Origin: PFJX01 sp040751755
Lineage (GTDB): Bacteria > Pseudomonadota > Gammaproteobacteria > Burkholderiales > Thiobacillaceae
Direction of reading: 5' to 3'
Assembly (NCBI GenBank): GCA_040751755.1
Contig: JBFMHC010000046.1
Span: forward strand, 310,001 to 374,000
Length of the DNA: 64,000 nt
A program made the translations under genes and the position numbers. Shown in pieces: positions 31,003-39,528 of this stretch (position 1 is the first letter of the stretch; each line of letters starts with the position of its first letter). The notes beneath the pieces are model-generated. The model saw only the letters and a program-made list of their open reading frames with translations. It was not told where the DNA came from and ran no database searches.

Positions 31003-32261
31003 CCCCGTTCTGGACCGTTTCCCTGTTCTGGGCCGCCGCCGTCGCCTGCGTCGCCGTCGCCCTCGCCTTCGTCCTGCCGCCCCTGCTGCGCCGCAAGCCG
31101 CGCGAGGCCAAGGCGGCGCGGCGCGACATCAACATCGCCGTCTACCGTGACCAGATGAAGGAGATGGAGGCGGATCGCGCCAACGGCCTGCTCTCCGAGG
31201 ACCAGTTCCAGACCGCCAAGCTGGAGCTGGAGGCGCGCCTGGCCGAGGACGCGCTGGCGCAGGAGGCAGCCGTCGCCCCCTTGGCCGCAGGGGGGCGCAA
31301 GCTCGGTTTCTCGCTTGCCGCCGTGATCCCGGCGGCCGCCTTCGGCCTGTATTTTCTGTTCGGCAACCCCACCTCGCTGATCGCCATCGCCGAGGCGCAG
31401 GCGAATCCGGATGCCAACGTCGTCAAGGGCGAGCACGACATCATGAAGATGATCGCCAAGGTTGAGGAGAAGACGCGCACCGATCCCAACGACGGCGTGG
31501 CCTGGAGCATGCTGGCGAAGACCTATGCGGTGGTCGGCCACTGGCCGGAGGCGCTCAAGGCCTACGAGAGGGCGATCCAGTTGCGCCCCGAGGAGCCCTC
31601 GGTGATGAGCGGCTACGCCGAGGCCCTGGCGATCACCAACGACCGCGTGCTGCAGGGCAAGCCCATGGAGCTGGTCCTCAAGGCGCTGGAGAAGGACCCC
31701 GACGACCTCAAGGGCCTGGAACTGGCGGGTATCGCCAACTTCCAGCAGCGCAACTTCGCGCAGGCCGCCTACTACTTCAAGCATCTGCACAAGCTGCTGC
31801 CGCCCGAGTCGCCCTACGCCCAGGACATCCTGGAGGCGCAGAAGGAGGCGACCCGCCTGTCGCGCGGCGGCGTGACCGGGCTCGACAACCTCGCCGACCA
31901 GGGCGAGGCTGCGGCCCAGGGGCCGACGATCCGGGGCAAGCTCGACATCGCCCCCGCCCTCAAGGCGAAGGTCGACGAGAAGGACGTGGTGTTCCTGTTC
32001 GCCCGTACCGGCGAGGCTGGCCCGCCGGTGGCGGCGATCCGCGCCAACGCAGGCGCCTTCCCGCTCGAGTTCGAGCTGAACGACAGCATGGCCATGAACC
32101 CTGACCACAAGCTGTCCAACTTCAAGGAGGTCAGCCTCACCGCCCGCATCGCCAAGTCGGGCGACATCAAGGGCGCGAAGGGCGACCTGGAGGGCACCTT
32201 GAAGCTGGTCAAGGTCGGTGCGAAGGACGTGAGACTGGTGATCGACACCGTGCGGCAGTGA
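30999..32261 (+). CDS. ccmI: CcmI, apocytochrome chaperone with TPR domain
   Basis: 420 residues. Two N-terminal membrane helices with the basic loop (RRDINIAVYRDQMKEMEADRANGLLSEDQ) typical of CcmI, then TPR repeats (AWSMLAKTYAVVGHWPEALKAYERAIQLRPEEP) near residue 170, and a C-terminal periplasmic domain (FARTGEAGPPVAAIR...). It delivers apocytochrome c to CcmFH. Last gene of the operon, before a terminator. Confidence 0.93.
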   Translation: MTPFWTVSLFWAAAVACVAVALAFVLPPLLRRKPREAKAARRDINIAVYRDQMKEMEADRANGLLSEDQFQTAKLELEARLAEDALAQEAAVAPLAAGGRKLGFSLAAVIPAAAFGLYFLFGNPTSLIAIAEAQANPDANVVKGEHDIMKMIAKVEEKTRTDPNDGVAWSMLAKTYAVVGHWPEALKAYERAIQLRPEEPSVMSGYAEALAITNDRVLQGKPMELVLKALEKDPDDLKGLELAGIANFQQRNFAQAAYYFKHLHKLLPPESPYAQDILEAQKEATRLSRGGVTGLDNLADQGEAAAQGPTIRGKLDIAPALKAKVDEKDVVFLFARTGEAGPPVAAIRANAGAFPLEFELNDSMAMNPDHKLSNFKEVSLTARIAKSGDIKGAKGDLEGTLKLVKVGAKDVRLVIDTVRQ

Positions 32262-32287
32262 CCGCTTCCTGACTTTCCCCAGATGTG

Positions 32288-32315
32288 CGGCCCGCCCAGA
32301 GCGGGCCGATTTTTT
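32288..32315 (+). terminator. Rho-independent terminator after ccmI
   Basis: CGGCCCGC (32288-32295) / GCGGGCCG (32301-32308), CCAGA loop, then A and six T. Confidence 0.9.
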
Positions 32316-32326
32316 GCGTGCGCGAC

Positions 32327-32371
32327 GGGTGGTATGAACTTGCCATGCGCCGGGTGGTCTGACTTGCCGAT
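32327..32371 (+). repeat. Tandem 20-base direct repeat in a promoter region
   Basis: GGGTGGTATGAACTTGCCAT (32327-32346) and GGGTGGTCTGACTTGCCGAT (32352-32371) share GGGTGGT, TGA and CTTGCC with a 25-base period. An inverted repeat TAAGAA/TTCTTA (about 32371-32392) follows. Together they resemble operator sites upstream of the small secreted protein at 32426; the binding protein is unknown. Confidence 0.55.
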
Positions 32372-32425
32372 AAGAATATAAGCATTTTCTTATTTACTGT
32401 CAGATCCTTCGAGGGAGAACCCATC

Positions 32426-32662
32426 ATGCGACTCATCACCCTGATCCTCACGGCATTCCTGCCTCTGCTTGGCCATGCCGGCATGGCGGAGGACTATCAG
32501 GCCCACTGTATCGAAAGCCAGGCGGCCATGGCGTCCGTCCGGCCTGCCGCGAGCAATGACAGTGCCGTGGCGCCCCGCCGCGCGGTGCCGGCTCGCGACA
32601 GGAAGGGCATTAAGACCAACGTCGATCACCGCGCCGCGCCGGGGAAGGTCACGGGGAACTGA
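32426..32662 (+). CDS. Small secreted protein of unknown function
   Basis: 78 residues. Signal peptide MRLITLILTAFLPLLGHAG, then a short Ala/Arg/Lys-rich mature part with a single cysteine (YQAHCIES). A GAGGGAGAA ribosome site precedes the ATG. No known domain. It stands alone between the ccm terminator and the convergent phosphatase gene; the AT-rich upstream region with repeated motifs suggests specific regulation. Confidence 0.65.
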   Translation: MRLITLILTAFLPLLGHAGMAEDYQAHCIESQAAMASVRPAASNDSAVAPRRAVPARDRKGIKTNVDHRAAPGKVTGN

Positions 32663-32686
32663 GCCCGCTGCGGTCGCGGGTGGGCT

Positions 32687-33355
32687 TCACTCGCGCCGCA
32701 GCACCACGTCGTTGATGAAGCTGGCGAGGCCGCCGGCCTTGTACTCGCGGTCGATCCGGTCGCGGTCGGCGACCTTCTCCGCCCACTCCAGCAGGCCGAC
32801 CTCGGGGTGGTCCTTGTGGTAGGCCATGTACAGGTCCAGGTAGTGGTCGAACTTGCCGGCCTTGGAGTGGCGGATGTGGCCGTAGGGCCAGAGCTTTAGC
32901 TGGTCGGTCTCCTCGATCGGTCGGCCCTGGCGGAAGTGCTGGTAGAGGGTGGAATAGATGCCGGCCCGGTCGGCGCCCGCCTTGCAATGCATCCATACCG
33001 GGTACTCGACGGTCTCGAACACCTCCTTGGCGCGGCGGATGCGGTCCAGGTCGGGGATGCTGCGCGAGGCGATGCTGATGTTGACCAGTTTCACCCCCAG
33101 TTTCGCGCACTGCTCCTGTTCGAAGTACCAATAGGCGGAGTTCGGGTTGGCGCCCTTGAGGTTGAGGATGGTCTTGATGCCGTGCTTCCTCACCATGCGG
33201 CGCATCTGCCACATGGTCGGCTGCGAGGAGCGGAAGGCCTCCGCCGAGATGCGGTGGAAATTGAAGCGGAACAGGTTGGTGAAGTTGTGTTCCACCAGCA
33301 TGGCGTAGAGCCAGGCGGTGAGTCGCCCCCACGGGGTCTGGATGTTGAATCTCAC
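32687..33355 (-). CDS. Dual-specificity/tyrosine-phosphatase-like protein
   Basis: 222 residues from a GTG that overlaps the stop of the ABC exporter gene (GTGA). Motifs: RISAEAFRSSQPTMWQMRRM near the N-terminus, ILNLKGANP, and the CX5R active site HCKAGADRAGIYS near residue 130. The family sits beside lipid A or LPS genes in many proteobacteria. The substrate (protein or lipid phosphate) cannot be told from the sequence. Confidence 0.85.
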   Translation of the reverse strand: MRFNIQTPWGRLTAWLYAMLVEHNFTNLFRFNFHRISAEAFRSSQPTMWQMRRMVRKHGIKTILNLKGANPNSAYWYFEQEQCAKLGVKLVNISIASRSIPDLDRIRRAKEVFETVEYPVWMHCKAGADRAGIYSTLYQHFRQGRPIEETDQLKLWPYGHIRHSKAGKFDHYLDLYMAYHKDHPEVGLLEWAEKVADRDRIDREYKAGGLASFINDVVLRRE

Positions 33356-35046
33356 TGGTACAGCTCCCGGAAGTGCTCGCAGTCGCGCATCAGCTCGGCC
33401 TTGCCGCCCTGGCACAGGACATGGCCGTCCTGGATCAGGTAGATGCGGTCGGCGATCTCTACGCTCTTGAGGCGGTGCGCGATGATGAGGGTGATGACCT
33501 CCGGCGCCAGCACGCGGATCGTCTCCAGGATCGCCGCCTCGCTCTGGTTGTCCAGGGCGCTCGTGGCCTCGTCGAGGATCAGGACTGCGGGGGCGCGGTA
33601 GAGGGCGCGGGCGATGGCGACACGCTGGCGCTGGCCGCCGGAGAGGTTGGTGCCCGCCTCGTTGAGCAGGGTGTGGATGCCCTGCGGCAGGCCGGCGACG
33701 AATTCCCACAGATTGGCCTTCCGCAGCGCCTCGACCACGCGCGCCTCGTCGATCTCGCGGCCGTAGGCGACGTTGGCGGCGATGCTGTCGTTGAAGATGT
33801 GCACCCGCTGCGTGACGATGGCGATGCGGCCGCGCACGGAGGCGAGGGAGTAGTCGCGAATGTCGCGGCCGTTGAGGGCGACGCGCCCGGAGGAGGCGTC
33901 GAAGAAGCGCAGCAACAGGGCGGCGATCGAGCTCTTGCCGCCGCCGCTGCCGCCCACCAGGGCGATCACCTCGCCCTTGCGCGCCGCCAGGCTGACCCCG
34001 TGCAGTGCGGTTTTCTCGCCGTAGGCCAGGCCGGCCTCCTCGAACGCCAGCGCCGCCACGTCCGCCAGTTCCGCCTCGCCGCTGCGCACCTCGGGCGCGA
34101 GTTCGAGCATGGCCTGGATGCGTTCCTGCGCCGCCACCGCGTCCTGGAACTGGGTGTAGGTCGAAGAGAGGCGGCGGATCGGGTCGACGGCCATGAACAG
34201 GGCGGTCATGAAGGAGAAGAAGGCCCCCACCGTGAGGCTGCCGTCCACCACCTGGCGGCCGCCCACGGCGATCACCGCGGCGGCGGAGAAGGAGGCGAAC
34301 AGCTCCATCACCGGCACCACCAGGCCGCTGGTGCGCACCGACTTCATGCTGATGCCGAAGAAGCCGCGGTTGGCGCGCGCGAAGCGCGCGGCCTCGAAGG
34401 ACTCGGTGTGGTAGGCCTTGATCGCCTCGACGTTGGCGAACATCTCCGACAGGCCCGAGGTCAGTTCGGCGTTGCTCGCCTGGGTGGCGTGGGCGATGCG
34501 CTTGAGGCGCTTGGACAGCACGTTGACCGGGATGTAGGCGGCGGGAATCACCACCAGGGTGATGAAGGCGAGTGCCGGGCTCTGGTAGATCACCACCCCG
34601 ATCAGGGCCAGCGCGGTCAGCGACTCGCGTACCAGGGTGGCGAGGCTGGTGGAGACCGCGTTCTGGATGCGGCCGATGTCGTTGGTGACGCGGCTGATCA
34701 GCTCGCCGGAGTGATAGCGGTGGAAAAAGGCCAGGTCCAGGTGCAGCAGGTGTTCCAGCAGGCGATCGCGCACCTTGCGCACGATGTCCTGGCCGACGAA
34801 GCTCATGGCGTAGATCTGCGCGTAGCTGCCCAGCCCCTTGGCGAGATAGGCGAGGATGATGAACAACGGCAGGACGTAGAGCAGGCGGGTGTCCTTCTCG
34901 ATCAGGATCTGGTCGAGAAGGGGCTTCATCATCCAGGCGATGGCGGCGGTCGCCCCTGCGACCATGAGCATGGCGGCGAGGGCCAGCAGCAGCTTGCCGC
35001 GGTAGTCGCGGTACTCGGGCCAGTAGGCGCGGATCAGTTGCAGCAT
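33352..35046 (-). CDS. MsbA-like ABC exporter (fused permease-ATPase)
   Basis: 564 residues from ATG 35046; an upstream extension of 58 low-complexity Arg/Pro residues is rejected. Six membrane helices (residues about 20-290), then the ATPase: Walker A GGSGGGKSS near 365, signature NLSGGQRQRVAIARAL near 465, Walker B VLILDEATSALD. It is most like lipid flippases of the MsbA type. Coupled to the phosphatase downstream. Confidence 0.85.
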   Translation of the reverse strand: MLQLIRAYWPEYRDYRGKLLLALAAMLMVAGATAAIAWMMKPLLDQILIEKDTRLLYVLPLFIILAYLAKGLGSYAQIYAMSFVGQDIVRKVRDRLLEHLLHLDLAFFHRYHSGELISRVTNDIGRIQNAVSTSLATLVRESLTALALIGVVIYQSPALAFITLVVIPAAYIPVNVLSKRLKRIAHATQASNAELTSGLSEMFANVEAIKAYHTESFEAARFARANRGFFGISMKSVRTSGLVVPVMELFASFSAAAVIAVGGRQVVDGSLTVGAFFSFMTALFMAVDPIRRLSSTYTQFQDAVAAQERIQAMLELAPEVRSGEAELADVAALAFEEAGLAYGEKTALHGVSLAARKGEVIALVGGSGGGKSSIAALLLRFFDASSGRVALNGRDIRDYSLASVRGRIAIVTQRVHIFNDSIAANVAYGREIDEARVVEALRKANLWEFVAGLPQGIHTLLNEAGTNLSGGQRQRVAIARALYRAPAVLILDEATSALDNQSEAAILETIRVLAPEVITLIIAHRLKSVEIADRIYLIQDGHVLCQGGKAELMRDCEHFRELYQ

Positions 35047-35210
35047 GCCGCGGCTCCGGTCGGGTGGCGTGGCGGGCGGTGGGGGCGGGCGGGCACTTCG
35101 GCAGGGGGCGGTTCGGGACGGCGCATAGTATCCCTCATTCCGCCGCGCGCCCTGTCTTTTTGCCGCGCGGGAGGCGAGAATCCGGGCATCGACGACAACC
35201 CCACGACACC

Positions 35211-36143
35211 ATGCGCACACTCATCTGCGGCTCCATGGCCTTCGACACCATCATGGTGTTCAAGGACCACTTCAAGAACCACATCCTGCCGGACCAGATC
35301 CACATCCTCAACGTCGCCTTCCTGGTGCCGGACATGCGCCGCGAGTGGGGCGGCTGCGCCGGCAACATCGCCTACAACCTGAAGATGCTGGGCGGCGAGC
35401 CGGTGATCATGGCGACGGTGGGCGACGACTTCGGCCCCTACGATGCGCGCCTCGAACAGTTGGAGATCGGCCGCGAGCACATCCGTCGCATCGCCGACAC
35501 CTACACCGCCCAGGCCTTCATCACCACCGACCTGGACGACAACCAGATCACCGCCTTTCATCCCGGTGCCATGAATCACGCCCACCATAACCGGGTCGGC
35601 AGTGCAGCCGACATCCGGCTGGGCATCGTCTCGCCGGACGGGCGCCAGGGCATGATCGAGCACGCGCGCCAGTTCGCCGAGGCGGGCATCCCCTTCATCT
35701 TCGATCCGGGCCAGGGCCTGCCCATGTTCAACGGCGAGGAGCTGATGGCCTTCGTGCGCCAGGCGGATTACCTCACCTGCAACGATTACGAGGCGAAACT
35801 CCTGCAGGAGCGCACCGGTCACACCCTCGAGCAACTGGCCGGGGAGGTGAAGGCACTGGTCGTCACCCTTGGCGGCGAGGGCTCGCGCATCTACGCCGAC
35901 GGCCGCGTGCACGAGGTGCCGGCGGCTCGCGCGAGCGCCGTCATCGACCCGACCGGCTGCGGCGACGCCTATCGCGCCGGCCTGATGATGGGCATGCACA
36001 AGGGCTACGATTGGCCGACCTGCGGCCGCCTCGCCGGCCTCCTGGGGGCGATCAAGATCGCCCAGCGCGGCGGGCAGAACCACCGCTTCACCTGGGAGGG
36101 GATCGAGGAACGCTTCCGGACCGAATATGGATACGCACTCTAA
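35211..36143 (+). CDS. PfkB-family carbohydrate/nucleoside kinase
   Basis: 310 residues. Ribokinase fold: ICGSMAFDTIM at the N-terminus, WGGCAGNIAYNLKMLGG near residue 45 and the anion hole/catalytic DPTGCGDAYRAGL near residue 247 with Asp as base. It resembles bacterial adenosine-kinase-like PfkB proteins. The exact sugar or nucleoside is not determinable. Divergent from the ABC exporter gene across 164 bases. Confidence 0.88.
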   Translation: MRTLICGSMAFDTIMVFKDHFKNHILPDQIHILNVAFLVPDMRREWGGCAGNIAYNLKMLGGEPVIMATVGDDFGPYDARLEQLEIGREHIRRIADTYTAQAFITTDLDDNQITAFHPGAMNHAHHNRVGSAADIRLGIVSPDGRQGMIEHARQFAEAGIPFIFDPGQGLPMFNGEELMAFVRQADYLTCNDYEAKLLQERTGHTLEQLAGEVKALVVTLGGEGSRIYADGRVHEVPAARASAVIDPTGCGDAYRAGLMMGMHKGYDWPTCGRLAGLLGAIKIAQRGGQNHRFTWEGIEERFRTEYGYAL

Positions 36144-36153
36144 GGAGAGGAAC

Positions 36154-36603
36154 ATGAAGAGGCATCTCGCACTGTTGTTGATCCCCGCCCTGCTGGGCGG
36201 CTGCGCCAGTGGCCTGGGCAGCGGCGATTACGAGCGCGCCGAGGCGCGCCGCGTCTACGAGGTGAAGATGGGCGTCGTCGAGAGCGTGCGCCAGGTGCGC
36301 CTGGAGGGCACCGACAGCGGCGTCGGCACCATCGCCGGCGGCGTGGTCGGCGGCGTCGCCGGCAGCGAGATCGGCGGCGGCAAGGGTGCGGCGATCGGCG
36401 CCGTGCTCGGCGCGGTGGCCGGTGGCGTGGCGGGCAAGGCGGCGGAAGAGGGCCTGACCCGCAAGCCGGGCCTGGAGATTACCGTGCGCCTGGACTCCGG
36501 CCGCACCATCGCCGTGGTTCAGGAAGACACCGGCGAGTCGTTCGCGCGCGGCGACCGCGTGCGCGTGCTGGAGTCCGGTGGCCAGGCGCGCGTCACCAAG
36601 TAA
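36154..36603 (+). CDS. slyB: SlyB/Pcp-like outer-membrane lipoprotein, glycine zipper
   Basis: 149 residues from ATG 36154 (AAGGAGAGG upstream). Lipobox ALLGGC gives a lipidated Cys near residue 18. Central glycine-zipper helix pair (GTIAGGVVGGVAGSEIGGGKGAAIGAVLGAVAGG, residues about 60-93), then a beta domain (EITVRLDSGRTIAVVQED) typical of SlyB. It is an outer-membrane stress lipoprotein. Confidence 0.85.
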   Translation: MKRHLALLLIPALLGGCASGLGSGDYERAEARRVYEVKMGVVESVRQVRLEGTDSGVGTIAGGVVGGVAGSEIGGGKGAAIGAVLGAVAGGVAGKAAEEGLTRKPGLEITVRLDSGRTIAVVQEDTGESFARGDRVRVLESGGQARVTK

Positions 36604-36619
36604 GGCGCGTCCCCCCGGC

Positions 36620-37390
36620 ATGGCCTTCCTCAAGCTGTTGCGCCTGGCCGGCCACCTGCTGGCCGGCGCGCTCACCATCCTGCTGCTGTTCCCGCACCTC
36701 GACGCGGCCGAGCGGGGACGCCGCGTCACGCGTTGGGCGGTGGGCATGCTCGCCATCTTCAACATCCGCGTGACGACGTGTGGCCGCCCGCCCATGGTGC
36801 GCGGCGGCGGTGCCATGCTGGTGTCCAACCATGTCTCCTGGCTGGACATCCACATCCTGCACAGCCTGCTGCCGGTGCGATTCATCTCCAAGGCCGAGGT
36901 GCAGGGCTGGCCGCTGATCGGCTGGCTGGCGCAGGAGGTCGGCACGGTGTTCCTGGTGCGCGAGAAGAAGTCCGACGCCATGCGGGTCAATCAGGTGATG
37001 AGCGGACACCTGCGCGGCGGCGACCTGCTCGCCCTGTTCCCCGAGGGCACGACCTCGGACGGACGCGAGGTGATGCCCTTCTACCCTTCCCTGTTCCAGC
37101 CCGCCGTCCAGGCCGGCGCCGAGGTCTGGCCGGTGCGCCTGCGCTATCTGGATGCCGAGGGGCGCCACAGCGACGTGGCGGCCTACTTCGGCGACATGAG
37201 CCTGGGCCAGTCCATGTGGCAGATCGCGCGCCAGTCGCGCCTGTTCGTCGAGGTGGAGTTCCTGCCCATGATCCCGCACGAGGCGGGGCGCGGGAGACGG
37301 GAGCTGGCGGCGCTGGCCGAGGCGGCTATTCGTGGTGCGACTGGCGCACGTGGCACTGCACCTGGAAGCGACGCCCGTCTTCCAGCCTGA
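36620..37390 (+). CDS. PlsC-type lysophospholipid acyltransferase
   Basis: 256 residues. N-terminal hydrophobic segment, then acyltransferase motif NHVSWLDI (HX4D) near residue 73 and FPEGTTSDGREVMPF near residue 140. It transfers acyl groups to lysophosphatidate or a related lyso-lipid. Its last 65 bases overlap the 3' end of apaH on the other strand. Confidence 0.88.
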   Translation: MAFLKLLRLAGHLLAGALTILLLFPHLDAAERGRRVTRWAVGMLAIFNIRVTTCGRPPMVRGGGAMLVSNHVSWLDIHILHSLLPVRFISKAEVQGWPLIGWLAQEVGTVFLVREKKSDAMRVNQVMSGHLRGGDLLALFPEGTTSDGREVMPFYPSLFQPAVQAGAEVWPVRLRYLDAEGRHSDVAAYFGDMSLGQSMWQIARQSRLFVEVEFLPMIPHEAGRGRRELAALAEAAIRGATGARGTAPGSDARLPA

Positions 37391-38147
37391 ACGCCGTCAG
37401 GGTGCCGCCCCACAGGCAGCCGGTATCCAGCGCCACCACATCCTCCCGCACGAGCAGGCCCAGTGCAGACCAGTGACCGATCAGGACGCGCACGTCGCGC
37501 GCCTTGCGGCCGGGGAAGTCGAACCAGGGGACGAGGTCGGCTGGGGCGGTGCCGAGGCCCAGCTTGTGCTGATACTCCAGGCTGCCGTCGCGGTGCAGGT
37601 AGCGCGTGCGGGTAAAGGCGTTGGCGAGGAAGCGCAGGCGTTCCTGGCCCTCCAGGTTGGGACTCCAGCGGCGCGGCTCGTTGCCGTACATGTGCTTGAG
37701 GAAGTGGCGCCATTGCGGGCCGCGCAGGGCCTGTTCCAGTTCGCGTGCGTGCGCCTCGGCGTCGTCTCCCGTCCACTCCGGCGCGAGGCCGGCGTGCACC
37801 ATCAGCCACTGGCCCTGGCGATGCGCCATGGGGCGGTGGCGCAGCCAGGTGAGCACCGCTTCGCGGTCGGGCGCGCCGAGGATCATCTCCAGGGTGTCCT
37901 TGCGGTGCGGCGGCACGAAGCCTTCCGCCACCGCCAGCAGGTGCAGGTCGTGGTTGCCCAGCACCGCCACCACTGCGTGGTCGTGCGCCATGCACCAGCG
38001 CAGCACCGCCAGCGAGTCCTCGCCGCGGTTCACCAGGTCGCCGGTGATCCAGACCCGGTCCCGCGCCGGGTCGAAGCCGACCGCGTCGAGCAGTTCCAGG
38101 AAGGCGCCGTGGCAGCCCTGGATGTCGCCGATCACGTAGGTGCTCAT
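37326..38147 (-). CDS. apaH: Symmetrical Ap4A hydrolase ApaH
   Basis: 273 residues. Metallophosphatase motifs: VIGDIQGCHGAF at the N-terminus, VWITGDLVNRGEDSL, VLGNHDLHLLAV. It cleaves Ap4A to two ADP and affects the NpnN caps on RNA. Its start overlaps the ttcA stop (ATGA), so it is the last gene of the cutA-dsbD-tlpA-like-ttcA-apaH run. Confidence 0.95.
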   Translation of the reverse strand: MSTYVIGDIQGCHGAFLELLDAVGFDPARDRVWITGDLVNRGEDSLAVLRWCMAHDHAVVAVLGNHDLHLLAVAEGFVPPHRKDTLEMILGAPDREAVLTWLRHRPMAHRQGQWLMVHAGLAPEWTGDDAEAHARELEQALRGPQWRHFLKHMYGNEPRRWSPNLEGQERLRFLANAFTRTRYLHRDGSLEYQHKLGLGTAPADLVPWFDFPGRKARDVRVLIGHWSALGLLVREDVVALDTGCLWGGTLTAFRLEDGRRFQVQCHVRQSHHE

Positions 38148-38977
38148 GCCGCCTCGCAGCTGCCCACCTCGGCGGCGGAGAGGGCGTCGGAGATGGGGGC
38201 GTCCTGATCGCCCGCTTCCGCGATCTGCAAGGCCATGAGCGGGCGCATGGCGGTGAGCAGGTTGGCGAACAGCTGCGGGTGCTGCCGCTCCTGCTCGCCG
38301 AGCAGGGCCTTCATCTGGTAGCGCTGCATGGGCATGGAGAAGCAGGCCGGGCAGTTTTCATAGATCACCGGCAGGCCGGCGTGCGCGGCGAAGTCGCGGG
38401 TCTGGCGCTCGCGCGCGTAGACGAAGGGGCGGATCACGCGCACGTCGCCGGCGTCGTTCAGGTAGTGCGCCTGCATGGTGCGCAGCTTGCCGCCGAAGAA
38501 GGCGCTCATCATGAAGGTCTCGGCCAGGTCGTCGAGGTGCTGCGCCAGGGCCAGCACGTTGTAGCCGTTCTCCCGCGCGATGCGGTAGAGGATGCCACGC
38601 CGCATGCGTGAGCAGTAGGCGCAGAAGGAGTCGCCGCGCATGTGTTCGGCGGCGGACTCGACGATGGGCTGCGACTCGTAGAAATAGGGCACGCCGAGCG
38701 CCGCCAGGTAGGGCTTGAGCGGCGAGGGGTCGTATTCCGGCGACTGAGGGTCGACGGTGCAGGCGGCCAGTTCGAAGCGCACCGGCGCGCGGCGTTGCAG
38801 GTGTAGCAGGACGTGCAGCAGCGCGAGGCTGTCCTTGCCGCCGGATAGGCCGAGCAGCACGCGGTCGCCGTCGCGGATCATGGCGTAGTCGCCGATCGCG
38901 CGACCGGCGGCGCTGATCAGGGAACGAGGCGGTTTCACCGCCTGCGCGGGGGCCTCGACGGTCAGGGCGTCGTTCAT
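38144..38977 (-). CDS. ttcA: tRNA 2-thiocytidine(32) synthetase TtcA
   Basis: 277 residues. PP-loop LLGLSGGKDSLALL near residue 42 and two iron-sulfur-binding CxxC pairs: FCAYCSRMRRG near residue 118 and ENCPACFSMP near residue 208. It forms s2C32 in tRNA using a [4Fe-4S] cluster. ATGA overlaps both neighbours. Confidence 0.95.
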   Translation of the reverse strand: MNDALTVEAPAQAVKPPRSLISAAGRAIGDYAMIRDGDRVLLGLSGGKDSLALLHVLLHLQRRAPVRFELAACTVDPQSPEYDPSPLKPYLAALGVPYFYESQPIVESAAEHMRGDSFCAYCSRMRRGILYRIARENGYNVLALAQHLDDLAETFMMSAFFGGKLRTMQAHYLNDAGDVRVIRPFVYARERQTRDFAAHAGLPVIYENCPACFSMPMQRYQMKALLGEQERQHPQLFANLLTAMRPLMALQIAEAGDQDAPISDALSAAEVGSCEAA

Positions 38978-39528
38978 AGCAGCGGCGCGACGATCCCGGC
39001 CAGGCGTTCTTCCGCCACCGCGCCGGTGAGCGTGGCCACTGCGTTGCCCTGGCGGTCGAACACCACCGTGTAGGGCAGGCCGCCCAGGCGGTTGCCGGCG
39101 TCCTGGCCGAGGGTCACCGCCTGCAGGCCGCCGAGCAGGATGGGGTAGTTGATGCCGGTCTCGTCGACATAGGCCTGTACCTTGTCCGCCTCGTCCAGGG
39201 CGATGCCGACGAACTGCAGGCCCTTGCCGCCGAGCCGCGCCTGCAGCTCGATGAAGCCGGGGATCTCCTTGCGGCAGGGCGGGCACCAGGGCGCCCAGAA
39301 GTTCAGCACCACCACCTTGCCCAGCCACTGCTTCAGGGGCTGCGGGCGCTCCGCGAGGTCAGGCAGCGTCGTCGCCCAGACGCCGGCGGCGCGCACCTCC
39401 TCGGGGGCGCCGAGGTGGGCGGATTCCGGGGCGGGGCCGCGCCGCGCCGCCAGCCACGAGGTGGTGGCCAGGCCGGCCGCCACCAGGGAGAGCACCAGCA
39501 GCGCGTGCCGGGAGGTCAGCGCGGGCAT
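38974..39528 (-). CDS. TlpA-like membrane-anchored thioredoxin
   Basis: 184 residues. N-terminal signal anchor, then thioredoxin fold with FWAPWCPPCRKEIPGF near residue 80 and a cis-Pro in GGLPYTVVFD. It is likely reduced by DsbD, whose gene overlaps its start (TGATG). Confidence 0.9.
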   Translation of the reverse strand: MPALTSRHALLVLSLVAAGLATTSWLAARRGPAPESAHLGAPEEVRAAGVWATTLPDLAERPQPLKQWLGKVVVLNFWAPWCPPCRKEIPGFIELQARLGGKGLQFVGIALDEADKVQAYVDETGINYPILLGGLQAVTLGQDAGNRLGGLPYTVVFDRQGNAVATLTGAVAEERLAGIVAPLL

